A stretch of 64,000 nucleotides of DNA from Mesorhizobium sp. M2D.F.Ca.ET.226.01.1.1 (GTDB lineage: Bacteria; Pseudomonadota; Alphaproteobacteria; Rhizobiales; Rhizobiaceae), in assembly GCF_004022705.2 (NCBI RefSeq), contig NZ_RZOY02000004.1:372001-436000 (forward strand). Reading direction: 5' to 3'. Below, one piece after another: positions 9,185-17,326 of this stretch. How positions within the stretch are numbered: position 1 is the stretch's first letter; the number at the start of each line of letters is the position of its first letter. Under the pieces are notes generated by a model that was given only the letters and a program-made list of their open reading frames with translations, searched no databases and was not told the DNA's origin. The translations under genes were made by a program, and so were the position numbers.

Positions 9185-9326
9185 CCTGTGGTGCGGGGTC
9201 TGCTTCGAACAGCCCCGTGCAACTGTTCAGGTTGATGGTTCACCGGTGGGAAGGGACCGGGCCATGCCACGGCCTGTCCGAAAGGACGACCAGGATCCAC
9301 TCGGTCTCCTTCCCACCTCAACCATA
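9185..9326 (-). ncRNA. Candidate bridge RNA of the IS110 element
   Basis: The non-coding DNA before the transposase start can fold, read on the reverse strand, into a long stem. Bases 9303-9326 pair with 9231-9258 through GGTGGGAAGG-GACC against GGTC-CCTTCCCACC, extended by TGGTT/AACCA. Inside it are small hairpins (GTCC-TTTC-GGAC, GGCC-GTGGCAT-GGCC). A second hairpin of CGGGG-CTG type follows at 9193-9220. The upper loop carries TGGATCCT (9292-9299), identical to the reconstructed target across the GG core, and the second region carries ACAGTTGC (9219-9226), identical to the element end at 8241-8248. Target-like loop first and donor-like loop second is the order known for IS621. RNA ends are guesses. 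Confidence 0.5.
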
Positions 9327-9344
9327 CACCGAAACCAACACACA

Positions 9345-9400
9345 GGATCCTCGGGTCTGCGCTCCGCTTCGCGTCGCTCCGCCCGTGGATGAAGAAGTTC
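9345..9400. repeat. Composite intergenic palindrome, unit 3
   Basis: GGATCCTCGGGTCTGCGC followed by CTCCGCTTCGCGTCGCTCC and CCGTGGATGAAG. It resembles the reverse complement of unit 1 at 8113-8166, including GGAT-CT ends and the CGCTTCGC core, and begins at the far end of the insertion sequence. The 34 bases between it and the LysR stop codon show nothing else. Confidence 0.6.
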
Positions 9401-9434
9401 GCGGGCTTCGGCCAATCCCGAGGCAAAGCCAGCG

Positions 9435-10355
9435 CTACTTCCCGGCCAAAATATCCCTGATCAGCCGCTGGCAGCGTTCGGCCATGAAGTCGAGCAGCAG
9501 CCGCACCTTCGGATCCTGCAGCTTCTTGTGCGGATAGACGGCCGCGAGCTGCACCGGCGTCGGCGGCGTCTTGGCCAGGATCACCTTTAGCCGCTGGTCG
9601 CGGATGAAGGGCTCGACCTCGAAGCGCGGCTTGTTGATGATGCCACGCCCCGACAGCGCCCAACCGGTCAGCACATCGCCGTCGTCGGTGTCGTAGGGAC
9701 CGTGCACTTCGAATTTCTGCACGCCGTTCGGCGTCTGCAGCGCCCAGACGAATTCGCGCGTGCCGGCATAGCGCAGCATCAGGCAGTCATGCTTCTTGCC
9801 GACCAGTTCCTGCGGTTCGGCGGGCTCGCCGCGTGTTTCCAGGTATTTCGGCGCCGCCACCAGCACGCGCTCGCATTCCAAGACGCCGCGCATGCGCAGG
9901 CTGGAATCCTCGATGATTCCGAGTCGGAAGGCGACGTCGATGCCTTCCTTCATGATGTCGACATTGTGGTCGGAGAGCCTGAGCCGCACCTCGATATCGG
10001 GATATTTGTCATGGAAGTCGGGGATACCGGAGGCGATCAGCCGCCGGCCGAGACCGAGCGGCGCCATCACCCGGATCGTGCCGCGCGGCTGGCCGGAAAG
10101 TGCCGCGACCGCGGCTTCCGCCTCGGTGATCGCGTCCAGCACCTGCTTGGCGCCGGTATAGAACACCGTGCCGTGCTCGGTCGGCATCAACTGCCTTGTC
10201 GTGCGGTTGAACAATCGCACGCCAAGGTGCTTTTCCAGTTCCTTGATGCGGTTCGAGGCGACCGCCGGCGAAAGGCGCATGTCCCTGCCCGCCGCCGACA
10301 GATTGCCGAGCTCAACGACGCGGACGAAGACGGCGATGTTGTCGAGATAGGCCAT
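9435..10355 (-). CDS. LysR-type transcriptional regulator
   Basis: A 306-residue LysR-family DNA-binding regulator. The winged helix-turn-helix occupies about residues 1-60 (FVRVVELGNLSAAGRDMRLS, then RLFNRTTRQLMPTEHG), followed by the periplasmic-binding-protein-like effector domain with VAFRLGIIEDSSL and GRGIINKPRFEVEP segments. It is transcribed divergently from puuD, 141 bases away, so it is a natural candidate to control puuD-guaD, with a purine intermediate as effector; this is inference. The intergenic region has an unusual T-rich tract (about 10400-10420). The IS110 element lies 90 bases past its stop codon and does not disrupt it. Confidence 0.9.
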   Translation of the reverse strand: MAYLDNIAVFVRVVELGNLSAAGRDMRLSPAVASNRIKELEKHLGVRLFNRTTRQLMPTEHGTVFYTGAKQVLDAITEAEAAVAALSGQPRGTIRVMAPLGLGRRLIASGIPDFHDKYPDIEVRLRLSDHNVDIMKEGIDVAFRLGIIEDSSLRMRGVLECERVLVAAPKYLETRGEPAEPQELVGKKHDCLMLRYAGTREFVWALQTPNGVQKFEVHGPYDTDDGDVLTGWALSGRGIINKPRFEVEPFIRDQRLKVILAKTPPTPVQLAAVYPHKKLQDPKVRLLLDFMAERCQRLIRDILAGK

Positions 10356-10496
10356 GCGGCGGCTTCCGTGGCTTTCATGCGGCTGCGTGGGGCAACTCTA
10401 GTATTTTTTATTTTTTTTTGAAAGTCATCGCGCACCTCGCCTCTTTTCGTTTGCGCCGCAGCCCGTAAAGTCGCGTAATCGGCAGGGACGATCTCA

Positions 10497-11723
10497 ATGA
10501 TGGATTTCGCGATTTTCTGGGACTGGCTGAGCTTCGCCGTCCGCTGGCTGCATGTCATCACCGGCATCGCCTGGATCGGCTCGTCCTTCTATTTCGTCGC
10601 GCTCGATCTCGGCCTGCGCCAGCGTCCCGGCCTGCCTGCCGGCGCTTTCGGCGAAGAGTGGCAGGTGCATGGCGGCGGCTTCTACCACATCCAGAAATAC
10701 CTGGTGGCGCCGGCCGAAATGCCGGAGCATTTGACCTGGTTCAAATGGGAATCCTACGCCACCTGGCTGTCGGGCTTCGCCATGCTGTGCGTGGTCTACT
10801 ATGCCGGCGCCGATCTGTTCCTGATCGATCCCAACGTGCTCAACATCTCGGTGCCGGTCGGCATACTTTTGTCCCTGGCCACCATCGGCATCGGCTGGAT
10901 CGTCTATGACCTGCTCTGCCGCTCGCCGCTCGGCAAAAGCGACACCGGGCTGATGCTGGTGCTCTATTGTGTGCTGGTGTTCATCGCCTGGGGGCTCACC
11001 CATCTCTTCACCGGCCGCGCCGCCTTTCTGCATCTGGGCGCCATCACCGCCACGATTATGTCGGCCAATGTCTTCATGGTCATCATCCCGAACCAGAAGA
11101 TCGTCGTCGCCGACCTGATCGCTGGCCGCAAGCCGGACCCGAAATACGGCAAGATCGCCAAGCAGCGCTCGCTGCACAACAACTACCTGACCTTGCCGGT
11201 CCTGTTCCTGATGCTGTCGAACCACTACCCGCTGGCGTTTGGGACGCAGTTCAACTGGGTCATCGCCTCGCTGGTCTTCATCATCGGGGTGCTGATCCGG
11301 CATTACTTCAACACGGTGCACGCCAGGAAGGGCAATCCGACCTGGACCTGGCTGGGCGCGGCCGTGCTGTTCATAATCATCATCTGGCTGTCGACCGTGC
11401 CGAAAGTGCTGACCGGCGAGCCGAAAACCTCTGCCGCCTCCGTTGCCGCGCAGGTCTTTATCGCCTCGGCGCATTTCCCGGCGGTGCGCGACACCGTGCT
11501 CGGCCGCTGCTCCATGTGCCATTCCGAGGAGCCGGTGTATGAAGGCATCTACCATGCGCCTAAGGGCGTGCTGCTCGACACCGATGCTCGCATCGCCGAG
11601 CATGCCCGCGAGATTTATATTCAGGCCGGCCGGGCGCATGCCATGCCGCCCGCCAATGTCAGCCACATAACCGACCAGGAACGCGCCCTTCTCGTCGCCT
11701 GGTTCGAAGGCGCCGGAAAGTAA
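10497..11723 (+). CDS. puuD: Urate hydroxylase PuuD (membrane-bound, cytochrome c domain)
   Basis: Membrane enzyme that oxidises urate to 5-hydroxyisourate in bacteria lacking soluble uricase. The 408-residue protein has about nine hydrophobic segments between residues 10 and 305 (DUF989 type) and a C-terminal cytochrome c domain with haem site C338-S-M-C341-H342 and a downstream AHAMPP segment that could supply the axial methionine. An AGGGA ribosome-binding sequence precedes the ATG. guaD follows two bases after the stop, so the two are cotranscribed. It would consume the product of XdhAB. It must not be confused with the glutamyl-GABA hydrolase also called PuuD. Confidence 0.93.
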   Translation: MMDFAIFWDWLSFAVRWLHVITGIAWIGSSFYFVALDLGLRQRPGLPAGAFGEEWQVHGGGFYHIQKYLVAPAEMPEHLTWFKWESYATWLSGFAMLCVVYYAGADLFLIDPNVLNISVPVGILLSLATIGIGWIVYDLLCRSPLGKSDTGLMLVLYCVLVFIAWGLTHLFTGRAAFLHLGAITATIMSANVFMVIIPNQKIVVADLIAGRKPDPKYGKIAKQRSLHNNYLTLPVLFLMLSNHYPLAFGTQFNWVIASLVFIIGVLIRHYFNTVHARKGNPTWTWLGAAVLFIIIIWLSTVPKVLTGEPKTSAASVAAQVFIASAHFPAVRDTVLGRCSMCHSEEPVYEGIYHAPKGVLLDTDARIAEHAREIYIQAGRAHAMPPANVSHITDQERALLVAWFEGAGK

Positions 11724-11725
11724 GC

Positions 11726-13039
11726 ATGACCTCAAAGCTTCTACGCGGGCGCACGCTGTCCTTCCTGCGTTGGCCCGAAACGGTCGATGACCACTCCGCC
11801 TGGCGTTACGAGGAGGATGGCGCCCTGCTGATCGACGACGGCAAGATCATTGCCGCCGGTTCCTATGCCGACGTCCTGAAGAAGGCCGGCGCAGGCGTCG
11901 AGACGATCGACCATCGCCCGCATCTCATCCTGCCGGGCTTCCTCGATGCGCACGTCCATGTGCCGCAGATGCAGATCATCGCCTCCTACGGCGCCGAGCT
12001 GCTCGACTGGCTGAACAAATACACGTTTCCCGAAGAGTCGAAATTCCAGAACGCGCAGCACGGGCGCCGCATCGCGCGGCTCTTCCTCGACGAAATGCTG
12101 CGCCACGGCACGACGACAGTCGCCGCCTACTGCTCCGTGCACAGATCGTCAGCGGAAGCCTTCTTCGCCGAGTCGCACGAGCGCAACATGCTCAACATCG
12201 CCGGCAAGGTGATGATGGACCGCAACGCGCCGGACGGCGTGCTCGACACGCCGAAGACGAGTTACGATGACAGCAAGGCGCTGATCGCCGAATGGCACGG
12301 TAAGGGCCGCCAACTCTATGCCATCACCCCTCGCTTCGCGATCACGTCTACCCCCGAGCAGATGGAGATGGCCGGCGCGCTCTGCCGCGAATATCCCGAC
12401 CTCCACATGCAGACGCATCTGTCGGAAAACCACGCCGAGATCGCCTTCACCCAGGAGCTCTACCCCTGGTCGCGCGACTACACCGACGTCTACGAGCATT
12501 ACGGGCTGCTCAGTAAAAAGAGCCTGTTCGGCCACTGCATCCATCTGTCCGAGCGCGAGGCCGACGCGCTGTCGCAGTCGGGCTCCGTGGCGGTGTTCTG
12601 CCCGACCTCCAATCTCTTCCTCGGCTCCGGCCTGTTCGACTACCAGCGCTACCGCCGGCGCGAGGCACCGTTGCGCATCGCGGCCGCCACCGATGTCGGC
12701 GGCGGCACCAACTATTCGATGCTGCGCACCATGGACGAGGGCTACAAGGTGATCGCGCTGAACGGCGAGAAGCTGAACCCGTTCCAGTCCTTCTGGCAGC
12801 TGACACGCGGCAACGCCGAGGCGCTGTCGGTGGTGAACAAGGTCGGCACGCTGGATGAAGGCACCGACGCCGACATCGTCGTGCTCGACGCCCGTTCCAC
12901 ACCGGGCATGCGGCTCAGGATGGAGACGGTCGAGACGCTGGCCGAGGAACTCTTCCTGCTGCAAACGCTGGGCGACGACCGAGCAATGCGCGAGGTCTAT
13001 GTGGCGGGGCGGCCGGCGAAGAGCGCGATTGTGGCATGA
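11726..13039 (+). CDS. guaD: Guanine deaminase GuaD
   Basis: Zinc amidohydrolase converting guanine to xanthine and ammonia, 437 residues. The metal-binding and catalytic residues of the amidohydrolase fold are visible: H76-V-H78 in DAHVHVPQ, H231 and H236 in THLSENH, H270 in FGHCIH, and D323 in ATDVGGG. The SNLFLGSGLF and TRGNAEAL segments are typical of guanine deaminases. The start lies two bases after the puuD stop. The product feeds the xanthine dehydrogenase at the left end of the window, and urate goes to PuuD. Confidence 0.93.
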   Translation: MTSKLLRGRTLSFLRWPETVDDHSAWRYEEDGALLIDDGKIIAAGSYADVLKKAGAGVETIDHRPHLILPGFLDAHVHVPQMQIIASYGAELLDWLNKYTFPEESKFQNAQHGRRIARLFLDEMLRHGTTTVAAYCSVHRSSAEAFFAESHERNMLNIAGKVMMDRNAPDGVLDTPKTSYDDSKALIAEWHGKGRQLYAITPRFAITSTPEQMEMAGALCREYPDLHMQTHLSENHAEIAFTQELYPWSRDYTDVYEHYGLLSKKSLFGHCIHLSEREADALSQSGSVAVFCPTSNLFLGSGLFDYQRYRRREAPLRIAAATDVGGGTNYSMLRTMDEGYKVIALNGEKLNPFQSFWQLTRGNAEALSVVNKVGTLDEGTDADIVVLDARSTPGMRLRMETVETLAEELFLLQTLGDDRAMREVYVAGRPAKSAIVA

Positions 13040-13114
13040 GCTTTGAGGCGCTCTTGGCTTGACCCGGCGTCAGTCATCGGCCAAAGCGTGCGTCGACGCT
13101 GACAGGGGAACGCC

Positions 13115-13618
13115 ATGGCCACCGCCGACGACATCGCTCTGATCAAGAAACAGGAAGCCACGTTGGTCTTTCCGGCCTTCGATGAGGCCGTCGCCTTCAA
13201 GATCGGCTCCGCCATCAGGGACCGGGCTCTGAAGGAAGATCTCCCGATCATCGTCGACATCAGAACCTTCGACCGGCCGCTCTTCTATGCCGCCATGCCA
13301 GGCTCCAACGCCTCCAATCCCGATTGGGCGCGGCGCAAGATCAATGTCGTGAAGCGCTATTTGATTAGCACCTACCGTCTTGTCCTGGAGCAGCAGCGGC
13401 CCGACCGCACCTTCAAGGTCGGCGAGGGGCTGGATATCGCCGACTATGTGCTCGCCGGCGGTGGCTTCCCTGTCACGGTGAAGGGCGTCGGTGTCATCGC
13501 CGTCATCGCCGTTTCGGGCCTGCCCGAGCGCGAGGATCATGGCGTCGTCGTCGATGCGCTCTGCGCCCATCTCGGCATCGATGCAAGCAAGCTCGCGCTG
13601 CCGCCGGAAGAAAAATGA
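13115..13618 (+). CDS. UPF0303 / HbpS-GlcG-like (DUF336) protein
   Basis: A 167-residue protein of the UPF0303 group in the GlcG/HbpS-like (DUF336) fold, some members of which bind haem. Recognisable segments are ALKEDLPIIVDIR near residue 41, LFYAAMPGSNASNPDWARRK, and a glycine-rich GGGFPVTVKGVGVIAVIAVSGL C-terminal region typical of the fold. The stop overlaps the start of the glycerate kinase gene (ATGA), so the two are translationally coupled, suggesting a role in the same metabolic step. The actual function is unknown. Confidence 0.82.
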   Translation: MATADDIALIKKQEATLVFPAFDEAVAFKIGSAIRDRALKEDLPIIVDIRTFDRPLFYAAMPGSNASNPDWARRKINVVKRYLISTYRLVLEQQRPDRTFKVGEGLDIADYVLAGGGFPVTVKGVGVIAVIAVSGLPEREDHGVVVDALCAHLGIDASKLALPPEEK

Positions 13619-14874
13619 TCGACCCGAAAACCTTTCTCATCTCGATCTTCAACGCCGCCGTCGCGGCCGCCGATCCGGAAAAGACGATCCGCAATCATTT
13701 GCCGGCGAAGCCGAAGGGCCGCACCATCGTGATCGGCGCCGGCAAGGGCTCGGCGCAGATGGCGGCGGCCTTCGAGAAAGTCTGGGACGGACCAATCAAC
13801 GGCCTCGTCGTCACCCGTTACGGCTATGGCGCGAAATGCGAGCGCATCGAAATCATCGAGGCGGCGCACCCGGTGCCGGATGGCGCCGGCCTCGAAGCCT
13901 CGCGCCGGCTGCTGGAGAAGGTGCGGGCTCTGACCGCCGACGATCTGGTCGTGGCGCTGATTTCCGGCGGCGGCTCGGCCCTGCTGCCGTCACCCGCTCC
14001 CGGCCTGACGCTTGCCGACGAGATTGCCGTCAACGAGGCGTTGCTCGCCTCCGGTGCGCCGATCGCGGCGATGAACACCATCCGCAAGCATGTCTCGACC
14101 ATCAAGGGCGGGCGCCTTGCCGCCGCGGCGCATCCGGCGCGCGTGGTGTCGCTGGTCGTCTCCGATATCCCCGGCGACAATCCGGCATTGGTCGCCTCGG
14201 GGCCGACCGTTCCCGACACTGGCAGCCGCGAGGACGCACTGGCTTCGATAGCCGCCTATGGCATGAAGCTGCCGGCCTCGGTGATGGCGCACATCAATTC
14301 GCCGGCCGCCGACGCGCCGCGTCCTAACGATTTGCGCTTTGCCGGCAACGAGGTGCACCTGACCGCCTCTGCCGGCGTGTCGCTGGAAGCCGCCGCCGCC
14401 GAAGCGAAGCGGCAAGGCATCGAAGCCGTGATTCTGTCGGACGCGATCGAGGGCGAGGCCCGCGAGGTCGGCGGCGTCCACGCCGCGATCGCCCGCGAAG
14501 TGGCGACACGCAACCGGCCGTTCGCCAAGCCCGTGCTGATCCTGTCCGGCGGCGAGACGACGGTGACGCTGCGGGCAAAAGGCAAGGGCGGCCGCAACTC
14601 CGAATTCCTGCTCGCCTTCGCCATCGGGATCGATGGCATCGATGGCATCCATGCTTTGGCCGCCGATACTGATGGCATCGACGGCTCCGAGAACAATGCA
14701 GGCGCCTTCGCCGACGGCTCCATAGTGTCGCGCATGCGCGCGGCAGGTATCGATGCCAAGGCAATGCTCGCCGGCAACAACGCCTGGACGGCATTCAATG
14801 CGGTTGGAGATTTGTTCGTGCCGGGTCCGACCGGGACGAATGTGAATGATCTGAGGGCCATTCTCGTCCGGTAG
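13615..14874 (+). CDS. Glycerate 2-kinase (type 2, MOFRL family)
   Basis: A 419-residue GckA/TtuD-type kinase that phosphorylates glycerate to 2-phosphoglycerate; some homologues were once named hydroxypyruvate reductase. The N-terminal DUF4147 domain has VIGAGKGSAQMA near residue 40, ISGGGSALLPSP near 117 and NTIRKHVSTIKGGRLA near 150. The C-terminal MOFRL domain has LSGGETTVTLRAKGKGGRN. It overlaps the preceding DUF336 gene by four bases. Glycerate arises from glyoxylate downstream of allantoin degradation, which could explain its place beside purine genes, but that link is inference. Confidence 0.9.
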   Translation: MIDPKTFLISIFNAAVAAADPEKTIRNHLPAKPKGRTIVIGAGKGSAQMAAAFEKVWDGPINGLVVTRYGYGAKCERIEIIEAAHPVPDGAGLEASRRLLEKVRALTADDLVVALISGGGSALLPSPAPGLTLADEIAVNEALLASGAPIAAMNTIRKHVSTIKGGRLAAAAHPARVVSLVVSDIPGDNPALVASGPTVPDTGSREDALASIAAYGMKLPASVMAHINSPAADAPRPNDLRFAGNEVHLTASAGVSLEAAAAEAKRQGIEAVILSDAIEGEAREVGGVHAAIAREVATRNRPFAKPVLILSGGETTVTLRAKGKGGRNSEFLLAFAIGIDGIDGIHALAADTDGIDGSENNAGAFADGSIVSRMRAAGIDAKAMLAGNNAWTAFNAVGDLFVPGPTGTNVNDLRAILVR

Positions 14875-14945
14875 CGCAATAAGCGCTGACGTCGTCATTC
14901 CAGGGCGAAGCAGGAGCGAAGCTTTGAGACGCTGGCGGGACAGCG

Positions 14946-15115
14946 CCCCCTCTGTCCTGCCGGACATCTCCCCCACAAGGGGGGAGATCAGCCGTCGCCG
15001 CTGCTTTCGCCAATCTCCCACGTTGCGCCAATCTCCAGCGCCGCAGAAGTAAGCGAGAGTCCGAAACTGCCAATCTCCCCCCTTGTGGGGGAGATGTCCG
15101 GCAGGACAGAGGGGG
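14946..15115. repeat. Large inverted-repeat intergenic element (43-bp perfect arms)
   Basis: Arms at 14946-14988 and 15073-15115 are perfectly complementary over 43 bases (CCCCCTCTGTCCTGCCGG, then ACATCTCCCCC and so on), separated by 84 bases. Each arm contains its own CTCCCCC-ACAA-GGGGGAG type hairpin. It occupies the gap between the convergent glycerate kinase and udgX genes. The elements at 19953-20098 and 29378-29570 are related in design and in the CTCCCC-TTGT-GGGGAG hairpin. The remainder of the gap holds a partial copy of the 8113 repeat at 14895-14930. Confidence 0.9.
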
Positions 15116-15159
15116 GGCGTGAAGGAACGCTACAAATCTCACTTTGCGTTCCTTTCGTT

Positions 15160-15849
15160 TCAAGCCGCCATCAACCCCCTCACCTTCCGCATATCCCTTA
15201 AAAACCGCTCCCGCTCCGCTTCCTTGTCCGCCGGCTCGCGGATGCGGAGGATGAGGGATGGATGGATGGTGATGAACACCCGCAGGCCGTCGTCGCGTTC
15301 GATCACATTGCCACGCATCTTCAAGATCGGCACCGCCTTGCCGAGGAGCGCCTGTGCGGCGGTCGCGCCAAGCGCTACGGCAACGTGTGGCTTGATCAGG
15401 TCGAGCTCCTTGTCCAGCCACCAGCGACAGGCCTGGATCTCGCCGGCATTGGGCTTCGAATGGATGCGTCGCTTGCCCCGCGGCTCGAATTTGAAATGCT
15501 TGACCGCATTGGTCACATAGACCTTGCGGCGGTCGATCGCGGCGTCGTCCAATATGCTGTCGAACACCCTGCCCGCCGGCCCGACGAACGGCTTGCCGGC
15601 CAAGTCCTCCTGGTCGCCCGGCTGTTCGCCGACGAAGATCACCTCGGCATTCTCCGGTCCTTCACCGAACACCGTCTGCGTCGCATTGCGCCAGAGCGGG
15701 CAGCGGCGGCAGCCTTTTGCCGCCTCGCGCGCCGCGCCGATGGAGGTGGCATCGTCTCCTACGGTCGGCTCTGGCTCCAGCCCAGGGACACGCCTGGCCG
15801 GATGCTTCGCGTCACGCTGCAAGGCCGTTGTTGACGGTATTGTTGCCAT
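15160..15849 (-). CDS. UdgX family uracil-DNA-binding protein
   Basis: A 229-residue member of the uracil-DNA glycosylase superfamily. The family 4-like motifs GEQPG (residues 74-78) and HPS (196-198) frame the active site. The diagnostic UdgX loop KRRIH is at 126-130; in the characterised mycobacterial UdgX the histidine of this loop becomes covalently linked to the abasic site after uracil release. Fe-S ligand candidates are C47, C50 and C141, with H118 where family 4 enzymes have the fourth cysteine (NAVKHFKF). It is a stand-alone protein, the last gene of a reverse-strand group 55 bases after the glutamine-synthetase-like gene. A role in DNA repair or lesion shielding is inferred from the family. 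Confidence 0.88.
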   Translation of the reverse strand: MATIPSTTALQRDAKHPARRVPGLEPEPTVGDDATSIGAAREAAKGCRRCPLWRNATQTVFGEGPENAEVIFVGEQPGDQEDLAGKPFVGPAGRVFDSILDDAAIDRRKVYVTNAVKHFKFEPRGKRRIHSKPNAGEIQACRWWLDKELDLIKPHVAVALGATAAQALLGKAVPILKMRGNVIERDDGLRVFITIHPSLILRIREPADKEAERERFLRDMRKVRGLMAA

Positions 15850-15904
15850 CGTTCTGTCTCGCCCACTTCAAACTTGAAATGGGCGAGCATGGCGATGGTT
15901 CCGC

Positions 15905-17326
15905 TCACACCTCGTGCAGGTAGAGGTGATAATCCAATTCGCTGACGGTGCGCGCGACGCGCAGATACTCCGCCTGCTTGATCGCCACGAAGGTCCGGTG
16001 CAGGTCGGCGCCGAGTGCCGATTTCAGGAAATCCGAGGCGCGGGCCGCCTCGATCGCGGCGCGCCAGTCGGCCGGCATGGTCGATTTCCCGGTCGCCTGC
16101 TCGTAGCCGTTGCCGGTTGTCTCGGGACCTGGGTCCAGCTTCTCGTCGAGACCCTTGACGATGCCGGCCAGCACCGTCGCCGCCACCAGATAGGGGTTGG
16201 CGTCGACGCCCGACGGCCGATGCTCGATGCGGCGGTTCCTGGCGTCGCCCGCCGGCACGCGCAGCGCCACCGAGCGGTTGTTGACGCCCCATGTCGGCGC
16301 CACGGGCGCGTAGGATTGCGAGACGAAGCGGCGCCAGGAATTGGCGTGCGGCGCAAACACCAGCATCGATTCCGCCATGGTGTGGATCAACCCGCCAAGC
16401 GCGTTGAGCAGGATCGGCGACCATTTTTCGCCGGCGGCCTCGGTGAAGACGTTTTTGCCGGCGTCGTCCTGCAGCGAGACGTGGAAATGCATGCCCGAAC
16501 CGGCATAGGCCTCGATGGGCTTGGCCATGAAACAGGCGGTGACGCCGTGCCGGCGCGCCTGGGCTCTCACCAGCCGCTTCAGCATGACGAGGTCGTCGGC
16601 TGCCCGCATCACGTCCTTGCGGTAGTTGAGCGTCAGCTCGTACTGGCCGGGAGCGTATTCGGAAATGACGGTCTCGGCCGGAATGCCTTGCGCCTTGGCC
16701 GCGGCGTAGATGTCGGAAAACAGCGGCTCCATGCCGTGCAGGTGGTCGACCGAATAGACTTCGGTCTTCGCAGAACGGCGGCCGTCGAGCACCGCGCGGG
16801 CGGGCTGCACCTTGCCGTCAGCGTCGCGGTCATTGGACAGCAGGAAAAACTCCAGCTCGAAGGCGCCGGCCGGATGCAGGCCGCGCGCCGCCAGCAGCTC
16901 CACCTGCCTTGCCAGCACCAGCCGCGGATCGGAGGTCATCGGCTGGCCGTCGAGATGGTGCATGGACATCAGAACCTGGCCGCGCGGCGGGTTGGTGCCG
17001 TGCAGCGGGACCAACGTGCCGGGGATCGGCCAGGCCCGCAGATCGCCGTCGCCGGTATCCCACACCAGCCCGGTCTCGTGCACGTCCTCGCCGGTGATGT
17101 CGAGGCCGAGGATCGAGATCGGCAGGTGCCTTCCGTTCTCGAAAATGCCCATCAGCTCGTGCCGGCGCACGATCTTGCCGCGGCCGATGCCGTTGGCGTC
17201 GGTGAGTACGATGTCGAACGCCTCGATCTCGGGATGCGCGTCGAGAAAGGCCTTTGCCTCGGCGGGCGTCGAGCCGGAAGGGGAGGTGGCAACGGCGTTC
17301 GGATTGTCCATCGCCGCTTTTCTCAT
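15905..17326 (-). CDS. Glutamine synthetase family protein (PuuA/GlnIII-like gamma-glutamyl ligase)
   Basis: A 473-residue cytoplasmic ATP-dependent ligase of the glutamine synthetase fold. The beta-grasp N-terminal domain (DANGIGRGKIVRR near residue 43) is followed by the catalytic domain, with ELEFFLL carrying a metal-binding glutamate, AGSGMHFHVSL carrying the metal/phosphate site histidine, and NNRSVALRVP as the ATP/Arg region. Sequence style matches gamma-glutamylpolyamine or related ligases rather than housekeeping GlnA, which has a longer adenylylation loop. It overlaps the upstream aminotransferase stop by four bases, so both probably act on one amine or amino acid. The substrate is not determined. 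Confidence 0.87.
   Translation of the reverse strand: MRKAAMDNPNAVATSPSGSTPAEAKAFLDAHPEIEAFDIVLTDANGIGRGKIVRRHELMGIFENGRHLPISILGLDITGEDVHETGLVWDTGDGDLRAWPIPGTLVPLHGTNPPRGQVLMSMHHLDGQPMTSDPRLVLARQVELLAARGLHPAGAFELEFFLLSNDRDADGKVQPARAVLDGRRSAKTEVYSVDHLHGMEPLFSDIYAAAKAQGIPAETVISEYAPGQYELTLNYRKDVMRAADDLVMLKRLVRAQARRHGVTACFMAKPIEAYAGSGMHFHVSLQDDAGKNVFTEAAGEKWSPILLNALGGLIHTMAESMLVFAPHANSWRRFVSQSYAPVAPTWGVNNRSVALRVPAGDARNRRIEHRPSGVDANPYLVAATVLAGIVKGLDEKLDPGPETTGNGYEQATGKSTMPADWRAAIEAARASDFLKSALGADLHRTFVAIKQAEYLRVARTVSELDYHLYLHEV

Larger units (their letters stand above)
8242..9344 (-). mobile_element. IS110-family insertion sequence (about 1.1 kb)
   Basis: The element contains one DEDD transposase gene (8251-9171) read on the reverse strand, a very short transposase-distal end of 9 bases after the stop, and about 173 bases of structured non-coding DNA before the transposase start. 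This is the IS110 rather than the IS1111 arrangement. The ends were inferred from the host repeat: removing 8242-9344 joins CACGGAATGG to ATCCTCGGG and restores a continuous composite palindrome. A GG dinucleotide is found at both junctions (8240-8241 and 9345-9346), consistent with the two-base crossover core of IS110 recombination. There are no clear terminal inverted repeats, as usual for this family. The ends could be off by one or two bases. Confidence 0.7.

Noticed and set aside
9172..9663. N-terminal extension of the IS110 transposase into the LysR gene
   Set aside because: The extra 164 codons lack conserved sequence, cross the predicted element end, and are antisense-frame noise from flanking DNA.
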